The notes under the pieces: generated by a model
Databases searched by the model: none
Told to the model about the DNA's origin: nothing
Seen by the model: only the letters and a program-made list of their open reading frames with translations
Shown here: positions 35,432 to 43,493 of the stretch, in pieces
Layout of the letters: every line of letters starts with the position of its first letter
How positions within the stretch are numbered: position 1 is the first letter of the stretch
Assembly: GCF_016863435.1 (NCBI RefSeq)
Contig: NZ_BOOW01000013.1
Coordinates: 144,452 to 208,451 of the forward strand
Direction of reading: 5' to 3'
DNA: 64,000 bases
From: Sinosporangium siamense
Lineage (GTDB): Bacteria > Actinomycetota > Actinomycetes > Streptosporangiales > Streptosporangiaceae
Made by a program: the position numbers and the translations under genes

Positions 35432-35446
35432 ATCCGCCCAAGATGC

Positions 35447-35476
35447 CCTGGCCTTCAGGCCGGGGAGGAAGGGGCG
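35447..35476 (+). other. IS200/IS605-type end hairpin
   Basis: CCCTGGCC-TTCA-GGCCGGGG forms an 8-bp hairpin (one wobble pair) with TTCA loop at 35447-35466, followed by AGGAAGGGGC. Hairpins of this kind near a GGGGAGGA tail mark the ends of actinobacterial tnpB elements, usually downstream of tnpB where the omega RNA ends. Here it lies about 180 bases upstream of tnpB, so it may belong to another copy. Confidence 0.4.
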
Positions 35477-35652
35477 TCCCAGGTATGGCCCGGCGGAGCC
35501 GGGACGGCCCGCTGCACGATGTGCGGCACCTGCGCGTGCAAGGACCGGTGCCGATGTTTGGCCGTCTCCTTGAGCCACGCGTGAAAATCGCCGGGAGGAC
35601 ACAACGCGATCTGCCTCACGCCGGCCGCCCATGCCGTCTGCCTGATGGCAGA

Positions 35653-36573
35653 ATGATCGCTGTGGCGACACCGACAGAGCCGGAGACCGGGTACGCCCGG
35701 TACACCTACCGGCTCCGCGTGTCGTCCGCCGCGCGCGACGCCCTGCTTCGGGAGTGGGACCGGTGCCGGTGGGTGTGGAACGAGTGCGTCGCCTCCTCCC
35801 GCGCCGCGCATAAGGCCCGGCAGGAGTGTCGGCCCGCCCGGCTGGACGGGATGCTGACCGGCTGGCACGGCGAGCACGAGTGGCTGCGGGCGGGCGGCTC
35901 GGTGCCGCAGCAGCAGACCGTCCGCGACTTCGCCAGGTCCCGCGCCAAGGCCCTCAAGGACATCAAGGCCCGCCTGCCGATGCGACAGCGCGCGGGCATG
36001 CCCCGCTTCAAGAGGAAGGACCTGGCCGATCCGACGCTGAACTACACCCGGCGCGGTTTCCGGCTGAGGGACGGCCGCCTGCACCTCGCGGGCGGCATCG
36101 CGCTGGCGGTGGTGTGGTCCCGGGACCTGCCCGCCGACCCCTCCAGCGTCCGCGTCCACCGCGACGGCATCGGCCACTGGTACGCCTCCTTCGTCGTTCC
36201 CGCCGAGCTGCGGCCGCTGCCCGCCACGGGCAGGGTGATCGGCATCGACTGGGGCGTGAGGCAGACCGCGACCACCACCAGCGACGAGCACGACCTGCCC
36301 CACGCCGGGCACGGCGGGAAGGCCGCCGCCAGGCTGGCCCGGTATCAGCGGATGACGGCCCGGCGGAGGCCCCCGGCGGGCAAGGCCGCCTCCCGGGGCT
36401 ACCGCCGCGCGAGGAGGCAGGCCGCGAAGGTGCACAAGAAGGCCGCCCGGCAGCGGCAGGACACCGCCCGCAAGTGGGCCAAGCGCGTCGTGACCGACTT
36501 CGACGCCCTGGCGGTGGAGGACTTCCGGCCGAAGTTCCTGGCCAGGTCCACCATGGCCCGCAAGGCCCTCTGA
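35653..36573 (+). pseudogene. C-terminally truncated TnpB/OrfB (IS200/IS605 family)
   Basis: The 306-residue product begins MIAVATPTEPETGYARYTYR. It has the OrfB helix-turn-helix region (CRWVWNECVASSRAAHKARQ), the RuvC-I Asp at about 199 (VIGIDWGVRQTATTT) and the RuvC-II Glu at about 289 (ALAVEDFRPKF). It stops at STMARKAL. The zinc finger (two CxxC pairs) and the RuvC-III Asp that normally follow are missing. No further TnpB sequence exists before devR, 16 bases later, so the 3' part and the right end with any omega RNA have been lost. Nuclease activity is not expected. No TnpA is present. Confidence 0.88.
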
Positions 36574-36589
36574 TGGATACAGTCGAGAC

Positions 36590-37249
36590 ATGATTCGGGT
36601 GTTCCTGGTAGACGATCATGAGGTTGTCCGGCGCGGCGTCGCCGCCCTGCTCTCCTCCGAAGGCGACATCGAGATCGTCGGCGAGGCCGGCACGGCCGAA
36701 CAGGCCATCGCGCGCATCCCCGCCGTCAAACCCGACGTCGCCGTGCTCGACGTCCGCCTCCCCGACGGCAACGGCGTCACCGTCTGCCGGGAGGTCCGCT
36801 CGCGCGTGCCCGACATCGCCTGCCTCATGCTCACCTCCTTCACCGACGACGACGCCCTCTTCGACGCCGTCATGGCCGGCGCCTCCGGCTATGTGCTCAA
36901 GCAGATCCACGGCTCCGACCTCGTCGGAGCGGTGCGCACCGTCGCCCGCGGCCAGTCGCTCCTCGACCCGCAGACCACCGCCGCGATGCTCCAGCGCATC
37001 CGCGACCACGACCGCAGGAAGGACCCCCTCTCCGCTCTCACCGACCAGGAACGCCAGATCTTCGAGCACATCGGAGAGGGCATGACCAACCGCCAGATCG
37101 GCGAGCGGCTCTTCCTCGCGGAGAAGACGGTCAAGAACTACGTGTCCAACCTCCTCGCCAAACTCGACATGCAGCGCCGCACCCAGGTCGCGGCCCTCGC
37201 CGCCAAACTGAAGGCCGAACGACCCCACGAAGGGGACTTTCGCCCCTGA
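36590..37249 (+). CDS. devR: DevR/DosR-type response regulator
   Basis: A 219-residue NarL-family regulator: IRVFLVDDHEVVRRGVAALL, phospho-Asp in VAVLDVRLPDGNGVTV, LMLTSFTDDDALFDAVMAGA and GYVLKQIHGSD. The C-terminal HTH reads LTDQERQIFEHIGEGMTNRQ then FLAEKTVKNYVSNLLAKLDM. The wording FLVDDHEVVRRG, LDVRLPDGNG and FLAEKTVKNYVS(N/R)LLAKL is that of mycobacterial DevR. It is an orphan here; the DevS-type kinase lies 13 kb away. It would bind the GGGAC-type boxes found upstream of nearby genes. It starts 16 bases after the tnpB remnant, so an unusual upstream region drives it. Confidence 0.9.
   Translation: MIRVFLVDDHEVVRRGVAALLSSEGDIEIVGEAGTAEQAIARIPAVKPDVAVLDVRLPDGNGVTVCREVRSRVPDIACLMLTSFTDDDALFDAVMAGASGYVLKQIHGSDLVGAVRTVARGQSLLDPQTTAAMLQRIRDHDRRKDPLSALTDQERQIFEHIGEGMTNRQIGERLFLAEKTVKNYVSNLLAKLDMQRRTQVAALAAKLKAERPHEGDFRP
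37230..37249 (+). promoter_or_regulatory. DevR/DosR-like box upstream of PPOX gene
   Basis: AAGGGGACTTTCGCCCCTGA matches the GGGACTTT-N-GNCCC core. It lies inside the last codons of devR and about 34 bases before the PPOX-family start. Confidence 0.65.
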
Positions 37250-37282
37250 CGTTTATGGCGGAAGCGGCGCGATGCTGATGCC

Positions 37283-37699
37283 ATGAATGTCGATTCGGCC
37301 GGCCTGCAGGTCCTCACCAGGACCGAATGCGTGGAGCTGCTGTCCAGCGTCCCCGTCGGGCGCATCGTCTTCACCGACCGCGCCCTCCCTGCGGTGCAGC
37401 CGGTCAACTTCCTGGTCGTGGACGGCCACATCGTCATCCGCACCGGCCAGGGCTCCAAACTCGCCGCCGCCGCGCGGGACGCGGTGGTGGCGTTCGAGGT
37501 GGACGAGTTCGACGCCGCGATGTGGACGGGGTGGTCGGTCACCGTCATCGGCCACGCCCGGGCCGTGGTGGACCCGCAGGAGGTCGCCCGCCTCTCCCTC
37601 CTGCCGCTCATCCCGTGGGCACCGGGAGAACGCAACCAATACGTCGTGGTGCGCATCGAGGACATCTCCGGGCGCCGCATACGCGACGGCGGCCTGTAG
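37283..37699 (+). CDS. Pyridoxamine 5'-phosphate oxidase-family (FMN/F420 split-barrel) protein
   Basis: A 138-residue split-barrel protein. LSSVPVGRIVFTDRALPAVQ PVNFLVVDGHIVIRT and GSKLAAAARDAVVAFEVDEF are typical of the small PPOX/F420-binding family. Members bind FMN, F420 or haem. Several are DosR targets in mycobacteria. The DevR-like box directly upstream and the adjacent devR support a role in the hypoxia response. The cofactor cannot be assigned by eye. Confidence 0.85.
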   Translation: MNVDSAGLQVLTRTECVELLSSVPVGRIVFTDRALPAVQPVNFLVVDGHIVIRTGQGSKLAAAARDAVVAFEVDEFDAAMWTGWSVTVIGHARAVVDPQEVARLSLLPLIPWAPGERNQYVVVRIEDISGRRIRDGGL

Positions 37700-37774
37700 A
37701 TCCGCACTGCTTCTCCCGCTCCGTCTTCCCCCGGCACCGCATTGCCGCAGGTGAAGGAGTCTGTGTTACTGTCC

Positions 37775-37788
37775 GGGACATTGTCCCA
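37775..37788 (+). promoter_or_regulatory. Putative IclR operator A (aldehyde dehydrogenase gene)
   Basis: GGGACATTGTCCCA is almost a perfect palindrome (GGGACA-T-TGTCCC) centred 35 bases before the 37816 start. The same 14-mer with minor changes recurs at 39290 and 49125. Confidence 0.65.
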
Positions 37789-37815
37789 TGTGTTAACACG
37801 GATGGAGAACGGCAG

Positions 37816-39258
37816 ATGCGTTCGCCGGCACCCCGGAATCTGATCGACGGCGGCTTCGAGGAACCCCATGGAGACGAGGTCGTGGAACGGGTCTCCCCGC
37901 ACGACCCCGACCTGGCCTTCGAGTGCGGATCGTCGAGTGAGGAGCAGCTCTCCCGGGCGATCGAGACCGCCGGATCCCGCGGCCGGCAGTGGGCTGCGGC
38001 GGGCCCTGCCGTACGCTCCGACGCTCTGGCCGCCCTGGCCTCCGCGCTGCGCGGCGGAGCCGCCGGCCTGGCCGGCGCGCTGGTGGAGGAGCTGGGCAAG
38101 ACCCGCAGAGAGGCGCTCGGCGAGATCATGAACGCCGCCAGGATCCTCGACTTCTACGCGGGCGGTGTGTGGCGGGACACCGGACGGTCGTTCTCCTCCG
38201 TGAAGGAGCGCACCACGATCGTCACCACCCGGGAACCGCTCGGCGTCGTCGCGGCACTCGCTCCCTGGAACTTCCCGGTCAACCTGTCCGTGCTGAAGAT
38301 CGCCCCCGCCCTCGCCGCGGGCAACTCGGTGGTGCTCAAGCCCGCGCCTCAGGCGGCTCGATCGTCCACCGAGCTCGCGCACATCATGAGCACGGTGCTG
38401 CCGGAGGGGGTGCTCAACGTCGTGCAGGGTGGCGCCGGGACGGGGGCGGCCCTGGCTGCAGACCCGAGGGTCGGCGGAGTGTCGTTCACCGGGTCGACCG
38501 CGGTGGGAAGGCATGTGGCCGCGTCCGCGGCGGCGCGGGGTGTGCCTTTCGTGTGCGAGATGGGCGGCAAGAACACCGTCGTCGTGGCCGAGGACGCCGA
38601 TCTGCCGGCGGCGGTGGGGGCCGTCCTCGCCGGCGCTTTCGGCATGGCCGGGCAGAAGTGCACGGCGACGAGCCGGGTGTCCGTGCACGCCGACCGATAT
38701 GAGGAGTTTCTCGACCTGCTTCTCGCACGGGTCGCGGAGTGGGTCGTCGGCGATCCGCGTGAGGAGTCCACCGTGGTGGGGCCCCTGATCGATGAGCCGA
38801 GCCGCGACCGGGTGCTCGGGTTGGTGGAGGACGCGGTGGCGGAGGGCGCGCGCATGCTGACCCCGGCGGCGTCGCCCGTTCCCGGGCACCTGCGTGGTTC
38901 CTATCTGAGCCCGGTGGTGCTCGACGGAGTGCACGCCTCGAGCACGATCTGCCTGCAGGAGGTCTTCGGCCCGGTGCTGGCCGTTCACCGCGGCAAGGAC
39001 ATGGAGGAAGCGCTGGAGTTCGCCAACGCGGGCGACTACGGGCTGGTGGGGTCGATCTTCACGCGGGACCTCGGCCGGGCCGCGGAGTTCGGCGCCCGGC
39101 TGGAGTGCGGCACGGTGCTGGTGAACCAGCCGACGGCGGGGCTTGAGTTCCATGTGCCCTTCGCCGGATGGAAGGGCTCGGGGCAGGGCGGGAGCGAGCA
39201 GAGCGACGCCTCGCTGCGCTCGTATTCCCGGGAGAAGGTGAGCTACCTGACGTGGTGA
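37816..39258 (+). CDS. Aldehyde dehydrogenase (succinate-semialdehyde dehydrogenase-like)
   Basis: A 480-residue ALDH. The Asn in PLGVVAALAPWNFPVNLSVL, the NAD site FTGSTAVGRHVA, the general-base Glu in CEMGGKNTVVV and the nucleophilic Cys in FGMAGQKCTATSRV are all in place. ALQEVFGPV-type substrate-site residues read CLQEVFGPVLAVH. It oxidises an unknown aldehyde to the acid with NAD(P)+. The real start is the ATG at 37816 behind GGAGA; open frame upstream runs through the PPOX gene. The IclR-type site A is directly upstream. This gene starts the catabolic cluster. Confidence 0.92.
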   Translation: MRSPAPRNLIDGGFEEPHGDEVVERVSPHDPDLAFECGSSSEEQLSRAIETAGSRGRQWAAAGPAVRSDALAALASALRGGAAGLAGALVEELGKTRREALGEIMNAARILDFYAGGVWRDTGRSFSSVKERTTIVTTREPLGVVAALAPWNFPVNLSVLKIAPALAAGNSVVLKPAPQAARSSTELAHIMSTVLPEGVLNVVQGGAGTGAALAADPRVGGVSFTGSTAVGRHVAASAAARGVPFVCEMGGKNTVVVAEDADLPAAVGAVLAGAFGMAGQKCTATSRVSVHADRYEEFLDLLLARVAEWVVGDPREESTVVGPLIDEPSRDRVLGLVEDAVAEGARMLTPAASPVPGHLRGSYLSPVVLDGVHASSTICLQEVFGPVLAVHRGKDMEEALEFANAGDYGLVGSIFTRDLGRAAEFGARLECGTVLVNQPTAGLEFHVPFAGWKGSGQGGSEQSDASLRSYSREKVSYLTW

Positions 39259-39289
39259 CACCCCTCGTTGACCTGTTGAAACCATTCTG

Positions 39290-39318
39290 GGTACGCTGTC
39301 CCAGAATTATTGGGACAG
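39290..39318 (+). promoter_or_regulatory. Putative IclR operator B (dipeptidase-like gene)
   Basis: GGTACGCTGTCCCA (39290-39303) matches the cluster motif. The second arm TGGGACAG (39311-39318) mirrors CTGTCCCA (39296-39303) across a 7-base AT-rich centre. The start codon of the next gene is 33 bases downstream. Confidence 0.65.
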
Positions 39319-39350
39319 TGGGCCAACATGCCCTCGCGGAGGAGTGATCA

Positions 39351-40340
39351 ATGCTTATCGACGCCCTGCAGTTCAGCAAGCCCGGCAGGGAGCGATTCCA
39401 GGAGTGGCGTGACGCCGGGCTCGCGGCGGTTCACGTGACGACTGCCATCTGGGAGGACTCCACCGAGACCATGCGCGAGCTCGGCCGCTGGCAGCGCCTG
39501 CTCACCGAGCACGCCGACCTGCTGACGGAGGGGCGCGGCGCGGACGACATCCGCGCCGCCAAGGCCGAGGGCCGCACCGCCGTCGTGTTCGGCTTTCAGA
39601 ACAGCACCCCCTTCGAGGACGACCTCGACCTGGTCGGCGCCTTCCACCAGGCCGGCGTGCGGATCGCCCAGCTCACGTACAACACGCAGAACTCCGCGGG
39701 CGCCGGCTGCTGGGAGCACGAGGACACGGGCCTCTCCCGCACCTACGGCGTCAATCTCATCCGTGAGATGAACCAGGTCGGCATGCTGGTCGACGTCTCC
39801 CACTGCAACGAGCGCACCTGTCTGGAGGCGTTCGAGGCCTCCGAGAAGCCTGTCGCGATCACCCACGCGAACCCGCGCGACTACGTCGGCGGCGACGTCG
39901 AGCTCGCCGTGCGCAACAAGTCGGCTGACGTGCTCAAGACCATGGCCCAGCAGGACGGCGTCATCGGACTCAGCATGTATCCCCGGCTCGCGCCCAACGG
40001 CACCGATTGCAGCCTCGACGACTTCTGCGACATGGTCGCCTGGACGGTCGACCTCATCGGCGTCGACCACGTCGGTCTCGGCTCGGACTTCTACACCGGC
40101 CACGGCGACGAGGAGCTGGTGTGGTGGCGGCAGGGCCGCTGGAGCCGCTCGCCCATGGTGCCGATCTCCGGCGTGGTCGAGTTCCCGGGCTGGTTCGACG
40201 CGGCCAAGGGCTACCGCGACGTCCTCGACGGCCTCCGCAAGCGCGGCATGACGGACGAGGAGGTCGCCAAGGTCGCCGGGGAGAACTGGCTGCGCCTTTT
40301 CGACGCCACTTTTGGCACGTTCCACAAGCAGGCCGGCTGA
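39351..40340 (+). CDS. Atypical peptidase M19 (membrane dipeptidase-like) protein
   Basis: A 329-residue TIM-barrel protein of the renal dipeptidase family. Recognisable blocks are GRTAVVFGFQNSTPFEDDLD, VGMLVDVSHCNERTCLEAFE, KPVAITHANPRDY, VDHVGLGSDFYTG and VAGENWLRLFDA. Of the six metal ligands known from human renal dipeptidase, the two His (VSH, ITH) and the late Asp (GSD) remain. The N-terminal HxD is replaced by LIDALQF and the bridging Glu by Gln (FGFQN). It is therefore unlikely to be a standard dizinc dipeptidase. It is the first gene of a three-gene run; its stop is 14 bases before the FAD enzyme. Confidence 0.8.
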   Translation: MLIDALQFSKPGRERFQEWRDAGLAAVHVTTAIWEDSTETMRELGRWQRLLTEHADLLTEGRGADDIRAAKAEGRTAVVFGFQNSTPFEDDLDLVGAFHQAGVRIAQLTYNTQNSAGAGCWEHEDTGLSRTYGVNLIREMNQVGMLVDVSHCNERTCLEAFEASEKPVAITHANPRDYVGGDVELAVRNKSADVLKTMAQQDGVIGLSMYPRLAPNGTDCSLDDFCDMVAWTVDLIGVDHVGLGSDFYTGHGDEELVWWRQGRWSRSPMVPISGVVEFPGWFDAAKGYRDVLDGLRKRGMTDEEVAKVAGENWLRLFDATFGTFHKQAG

Positions 40341-40353
40341 TGGCGGGCCGGGC

Positions 40354-41967
40354 ATGAGAGGACGTACGGCGGAAGCCGAGTTCGACGTCGTCGTCCTGGG
40401 CGGCGGGCACAACGGGCTCGTGGCCGCCGCCTACCTCGGCAAGGCGGGACTGCGGACCGCACTCGTCGAGGCCCGCGAAACCCTCGGCGGCCCCTGCGGG
40501 GCCTACGAGTTCCTGCCGGGCCGCCGGCTGTCCTTCACCAACTCCCCGGGGTCCCTCGATCCCGCCGTGGTGGCCGAGCTGGACCTTGCCGGCTTCGGCC
40601 TGCGGTTCGTCCCGGCCGATCCCACGGTGGTGCAGCGTTACGACGACGGCTACTTCCTCGGCTGGCGCGACCAGGCGCGGGTCGAGCGGCAGCTCGACGC
40701 CTTCGCCCCCGGCGAGGGCGCACGCTACCGGCGGCTGGTGGACGATCTGGAACGGCTCGGCCGCACGCTCGGGGTCTCCCTCGCCGAGCCGTCGCCCTCC
40801 CTCGCCGAGCTCGCCCGCCGGCTGCGGACCCCCGAGGACGAGAGGCTGTTCACCTCCGTCTTCCTGCGCGGCCTCACTGAACTCCTCGACGACTACCTGG
40901 TCGCCGACGAGACCAAGGCGCTGCTCACCATGCTGGCGCTCAACGCCCACCTGGTGCCGCCGTCCGCGCCCGGCACGGCGGTGGGGCTCATGATGCGGCC
41001 GTTCGCCCTCGCCTCACGTGCGCGGCTCTCCGCCGACGACCCCGGCCGGGTCGCCCTCCGGGGGTCGACCGGCCTCCCCGTCGGGTCGATGAGCGCCATC
41101 GTGGACGCCCTTGAGCGGTGTTGCCGCAGCCACGGCGTGCACATCCGGACCGGGTCCCCGGTCACCGACGTCGTCCACGCCGCGGGGCGGGTGCGAGGAG
41201 TGGCGGTCGCGGGTGGCGACGTGCTCTCCGCCGACCGTGTCGTGGCCGCCGTCAGCCCGGTGCATCTCTTCCGCGACCTGCTGGACGACGAGGCGCTGGG
41301 ACCGGAGGTCCGGCGCGCGGTGGCGTCGAGGCGCATCCGGGGCTCTGCCTTCAAGGTCCTCCTTGAGGTGGACGGGCTTCCGCCCTACGCCGACCTGCCG
41401 GAGGGGGTCTCCCAGACGCAGGCGGCGACGTGTCAGTTCCGCCTCGGCGGCTCACCGGCCGGCATCGAGCGGTCCATCCACGACGCACTGGCCGGGATAC
41501 CTTCCCAGAAGCCCCTCATGTGGGGGCTTATCCCTACGATCACCTCACCTCATCTGACTCCCGGCGACACGCATCTCATCAGTGTGAACGCCTGGCATGC
41601 GCCGTACGACCTGCGTGAGGGCGATTGGGAGAGCGAGACCGACAAATTCGGACGGCGGTGTGTGGACGAGCTCTCGCGGCTCATGCCGGGACTCGCCGAC
41701 CGCATCGTCGACCACCGTTTCATGGGCCCGGTCGAGATCGAACGCGAACTCGGCCTGGTGGAGAGCAACATCACGCACGGCGACATGCTGCCGGGGGACC
41801 TCTTCGCCACACGGCCCCACCCCGAGATCGCCGGTTACCGCACGCCGCTTCGCGGCTTCTACCTCAGCGGCTCGGGCACATGGCCCGGCGGTTACGTCAC
41901 CGGCATCCCCGGACGTAATGCGAGCCGGGCCGTACTGAGCGACGCCCTCAACGAGAGAAAGCACTAG
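40354..41967 (+). CDS. FAD-dependent oxidoreductase (phytoene desaturase/amine oxidase-like)
   Basis: A 537-residue flavoprotein. The N-terminal Rossmann motif is FDVVVLGGGHNGLVAAAYLG (GxGxxG variant), followed by TALVEARETLGGPCG. The C-terminal FAD-closing segment reads GFYLSGSGTWPGGYVTGIPG RNA. The middle (SMSAIVDALERCCRSHGVHI then SADRVVAAVSPVHLFRDLL) resembles the CrtI/protoporphyrinogen/amine oxidase group often annotated as phytoene desaturase family. No carotenoid genes are nearby, so the substrate is likely a catabolic intermediate. The start is the ATG at 40354. Confidence 0.85.
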   Translation: MRGRTAEAEFDVVVLGGGHNGLVAAAYLGKAGLRTALVEARETLGGPCGAYEFLPGRRLSFTNSPGSLDPAVVAELDLAGFGLRFVPADPTVVQRYDDGYFLGWRDQARVERQLDAFAPGEGARYRRLVDDLERLGRTLGVSLAEPSPSLAELARRLRTPEDERLFTSVFLRGLTELLDDYLVADETKALLTMLALNAHLVPPSAPGTAVGLMMRPFALASRARLSADDPGRVALRGSTGLPVGSMSAIVDALERCCRSHGVHIRTGSPVTDVVHAAGRVRGVAVAGGDVLSADRVVAAVSPVHLFRDLLDDEALGPEVRRAVASRRIRGSAFKVLLEVDGLPPYADLPEGVSQTQAATCQFRLGGSPAGIERSIHDALAGIPSQKPLMWGLIPTITSPHLTPGDTHLISVNAWHAPYDLREGDWESETDKFGRRCVDELSRLMPGLADRIVDHRFMGPVEIERELGLVESNITHGDMLPGDLFATRPHPEIAGYRTPLRGFYLSGSGTWPGGYVTGIPGRNASRAVLSDALNERKH

Positions 41968-41970
41968 AGC

Positions 41971-42285
41971 ATGGAATTCCTCGTCAACATCCGCATCCAA
42001 TGGCCCGCGGACGGCGACCCCGAGAAGTACGCCAGGATCGCCGAGGAGGAGAGGGCCCTGGCCGGCAAGCTCGCGGAAGCCGGTCACCTCATCCGCATGT
42101 GGCGTGTCCCCGGCAGGCGGGAGAACTGGGGCCTCTGGCGGGCGGAGAGCCCGAGCGAACTGCACGAGATCCTGTCCCGGCTGCCCGTCTGGCCGTGGAT
42201 GGACATCACCGTGCACCCCCTCGGCTGGCACCCGGTGGACCCCGCGCCGGAGCACTCGAGACCGCAGGTCACGCTGCCGCACTGA
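41971..42285 (+). CDS. Muconolactone delta-isomerase-like protein
   Basis: A 104-residue protein. MEFLVNIRIQWPADGDPEKY, GHLIRMWRVPGRRENWGLWR and LPVWPWMDITVHPLGWHPVD match the small ferredoxin-like CatC/muconolactone isomerase fold in length (about 92-100) and motif order. CatC moves a double bond in muconolactone in the beta-ketoadipate pathway. No other aromatic-ring genes are here, so it more likely isomerises a related lactone or diketone. It follows the FAD enzyme after 3 bases and is the last gene of this operon. Confidence 0.82.
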   Translation: MEFLVNIRIQWPADGDPEKYARIAEEERALAGKLAEAGHLIRMWRVPGRRENWGLWRAESPSELHEILSRLPVWPWMDITVHPLGWHPVDPAPEHSRPQVTLPH

Positions 42286-42298
42286 GAAGACCGAGAGA

Positions 42299-42333
42299 GG
42301 GGCCCGGCTGCCACTGGGGCGCCGCCGGGCCCC
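42299..42333 (+). terminator. Hairpin after muconolactone isomerase-like gene
   Basis: GGGGCCCGGC (42299-42308) and GCCGGGCCCC (42324-42333) form a 10-bp stem. It lies 13 bases after the stop at 42285. Confidence 0.65.
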
Positions 42334-42358
42334 TTGGCACGTTTCCCGCCGCTTTGCC

Positions 42359-42445
42359 GAGCATCGCGGCAAGACGAGCACCGCGGCAAGACGAGCACTG
42401 CGGCAAGCCGAGCACCGCGGCAAGACGGACGAGCACCGCGAAAAG
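42359..42445. repeat. 17-bp tandem repeats in convergent spacer
   Basis: Four contiguous units of GAGCACCGCGGCAAGAC and close variants start at 42359, 42376, 42393 and 42410. A fifth, interrupted copy starts at 42431. The array lies between two terminator hairpins where two operons converge. Confidence 0.8.
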
Positions 42446-42469
42446 GGGCCGGGAACAGTCCCGGCCCCT
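42444..42469 (-). terminator. Terminator hairpin after ABC transporter operon
   Basis: AGGGGCCGGGA (42444-42454) and TCCCGGCCCCT (42459-42469) are a perfect 11-bp stem with ACAG loop. It lies 19 bases from the - strand stop at 42489. Confidence 0.75.
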
Positions 42470-42488
42470 CCCCTTGCGTGTGGGGTGC

Positions 42489-43493
42489 TCAGACCGTGGC
42501 GGGTGCCAGGGCCGCGATCACGGCGGGGTCGTCGTGACGGTGGCAGGCCACCGTGTGACCGTCGGACACGGCCACCGTCGCGGGCTCCGCCGTACGGCAC
42601 TGGTCCGTCGCGAACGGGCACGTCCGCTGGAAGCGGCAGCCGGGCGGCGGGGCGACGGGGTCGGGCGGCTCCGCGCGGGGCCGGGTGTCGGTGATGTTCT
42701 CCTTCCTGCGGGGGTCGGGAAGGGGGACGGCCCGCAGGAGGGCGTGGGTGTACGGATGACGGGGAGAGGCGAACAGGTCGTCGCGGGAGGCGGCCTCCAT
42801 GATGCGCCCGCCGTACATCACGACGACCCGGTCGGAGATGTGGCGCACGACGCTGAGGTCGTGTGCGATGAACAGGTAGCTCAGGTCGAGCCGGTCGCGC
42901 AGGTCCTGGAGCAGGTTGACGATCTGCCCCTGGATGCTGACGTCGAGCGCGGAGACGATCTCGTCGCAGACGATGAACCGGGGCTCCACGGCCAGGGCGC
43001 GGGCGATCGCCACCCGCTGGCGCTGACCGCCGGAGAGCTCGTGCGGATAGCGCCGTGCGAGCTCGGGGCGCAGACCGACCTGGTCGAGCAGTTCCGCGAC
43101 ACGCTTGCCGACCGCTTCCCTGGGGACGATCCTGTGCACGGTCAGCACCTCGCGCAGCACCGCGCCGACCGTCATCCGCGGGTTGAGGCTGGCGAAGGGG
43201 TCCTGGTAGACGATCTGCGCGAGGCGGGGCAGCGAGCCGTCGGCCCGCCGCGTGGCGAGGTCCTCGCCGTGGAGGCGCACCCTGCCCCCGGTGACGGGCG
43301 CCAGGCCGATGAGCGCACGGCCCGTGGTGCTCTTGCCGCTGCCGCTCTCGCCGACCAGGCTGACGATGCCGCGGGCCGGCACGGTGAACGACACCCCGTC
43401 GACGGCGCGGGCGGCGGCGACGACCCGGCGCAGCACCCCGGAACGCACGGGGAAGTGCACACGCAGGTCCTCGACCACGATGTCGGATGTCAT
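42489..43493 (-). CDS. Opp/Dpp-type ABC importer ATPase (OppF/DppF-like)
   Basis: A 334-residue ATPase: Walker A SLVGESGSGKSTTGRALIGL, Q-loop YQDPFASLNPRMTVG, signature HELSGGQRQRVAIARALAV, Walker B FIVCDEIVSALDVS and H-switch FIAHDLSVVRHISDRV. The C-terminal oligo_HPY region (PPGCRFQRTCPFATDQCR) has the Cys-rich motif typical of OppF. It starts at an ATG overlapping the OppD-like stop (ATGA) behind GGAGGAAACCCC. It is the last gene of the five-gene importer run. Confidence 0.93.
   Translation of the reverse strand: MTSDIVVEDLRVHFPVRSGVLRRVVAAARAVDGVSFTVPARGIVSLVGESGSGKSTTGRALIGLAPVTGGRVRLHGEDLATRRADGSLPRLAQIVYQDPFASLNPRMTVGAVLREVLTVHRIVPREAVGKRVAELLDQVGLRPELARRYPHELSGGQRQRVAIARALAVEPRFIVCDEIVSALDVSIQGQIVNLLQDLRDRLDLSYLFIAHDLSVVRHISDRVVVMYGGRIMEAASRDDLFASPRHPYTHALLRAVPLPDPRRKENITDTRPRAEPPDPVAPPPGCRFQRTCPFATDQCRTAEPATVAVSDGHTVACHRHDDPAVIAALAPATV

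Noticed and set aside
40354..41967. Carotenoid phytoene desaturase
   Set aside because: Only general CrtI/amine oxidase similarity; no carotenoid genes nearby and the context is catabolic.
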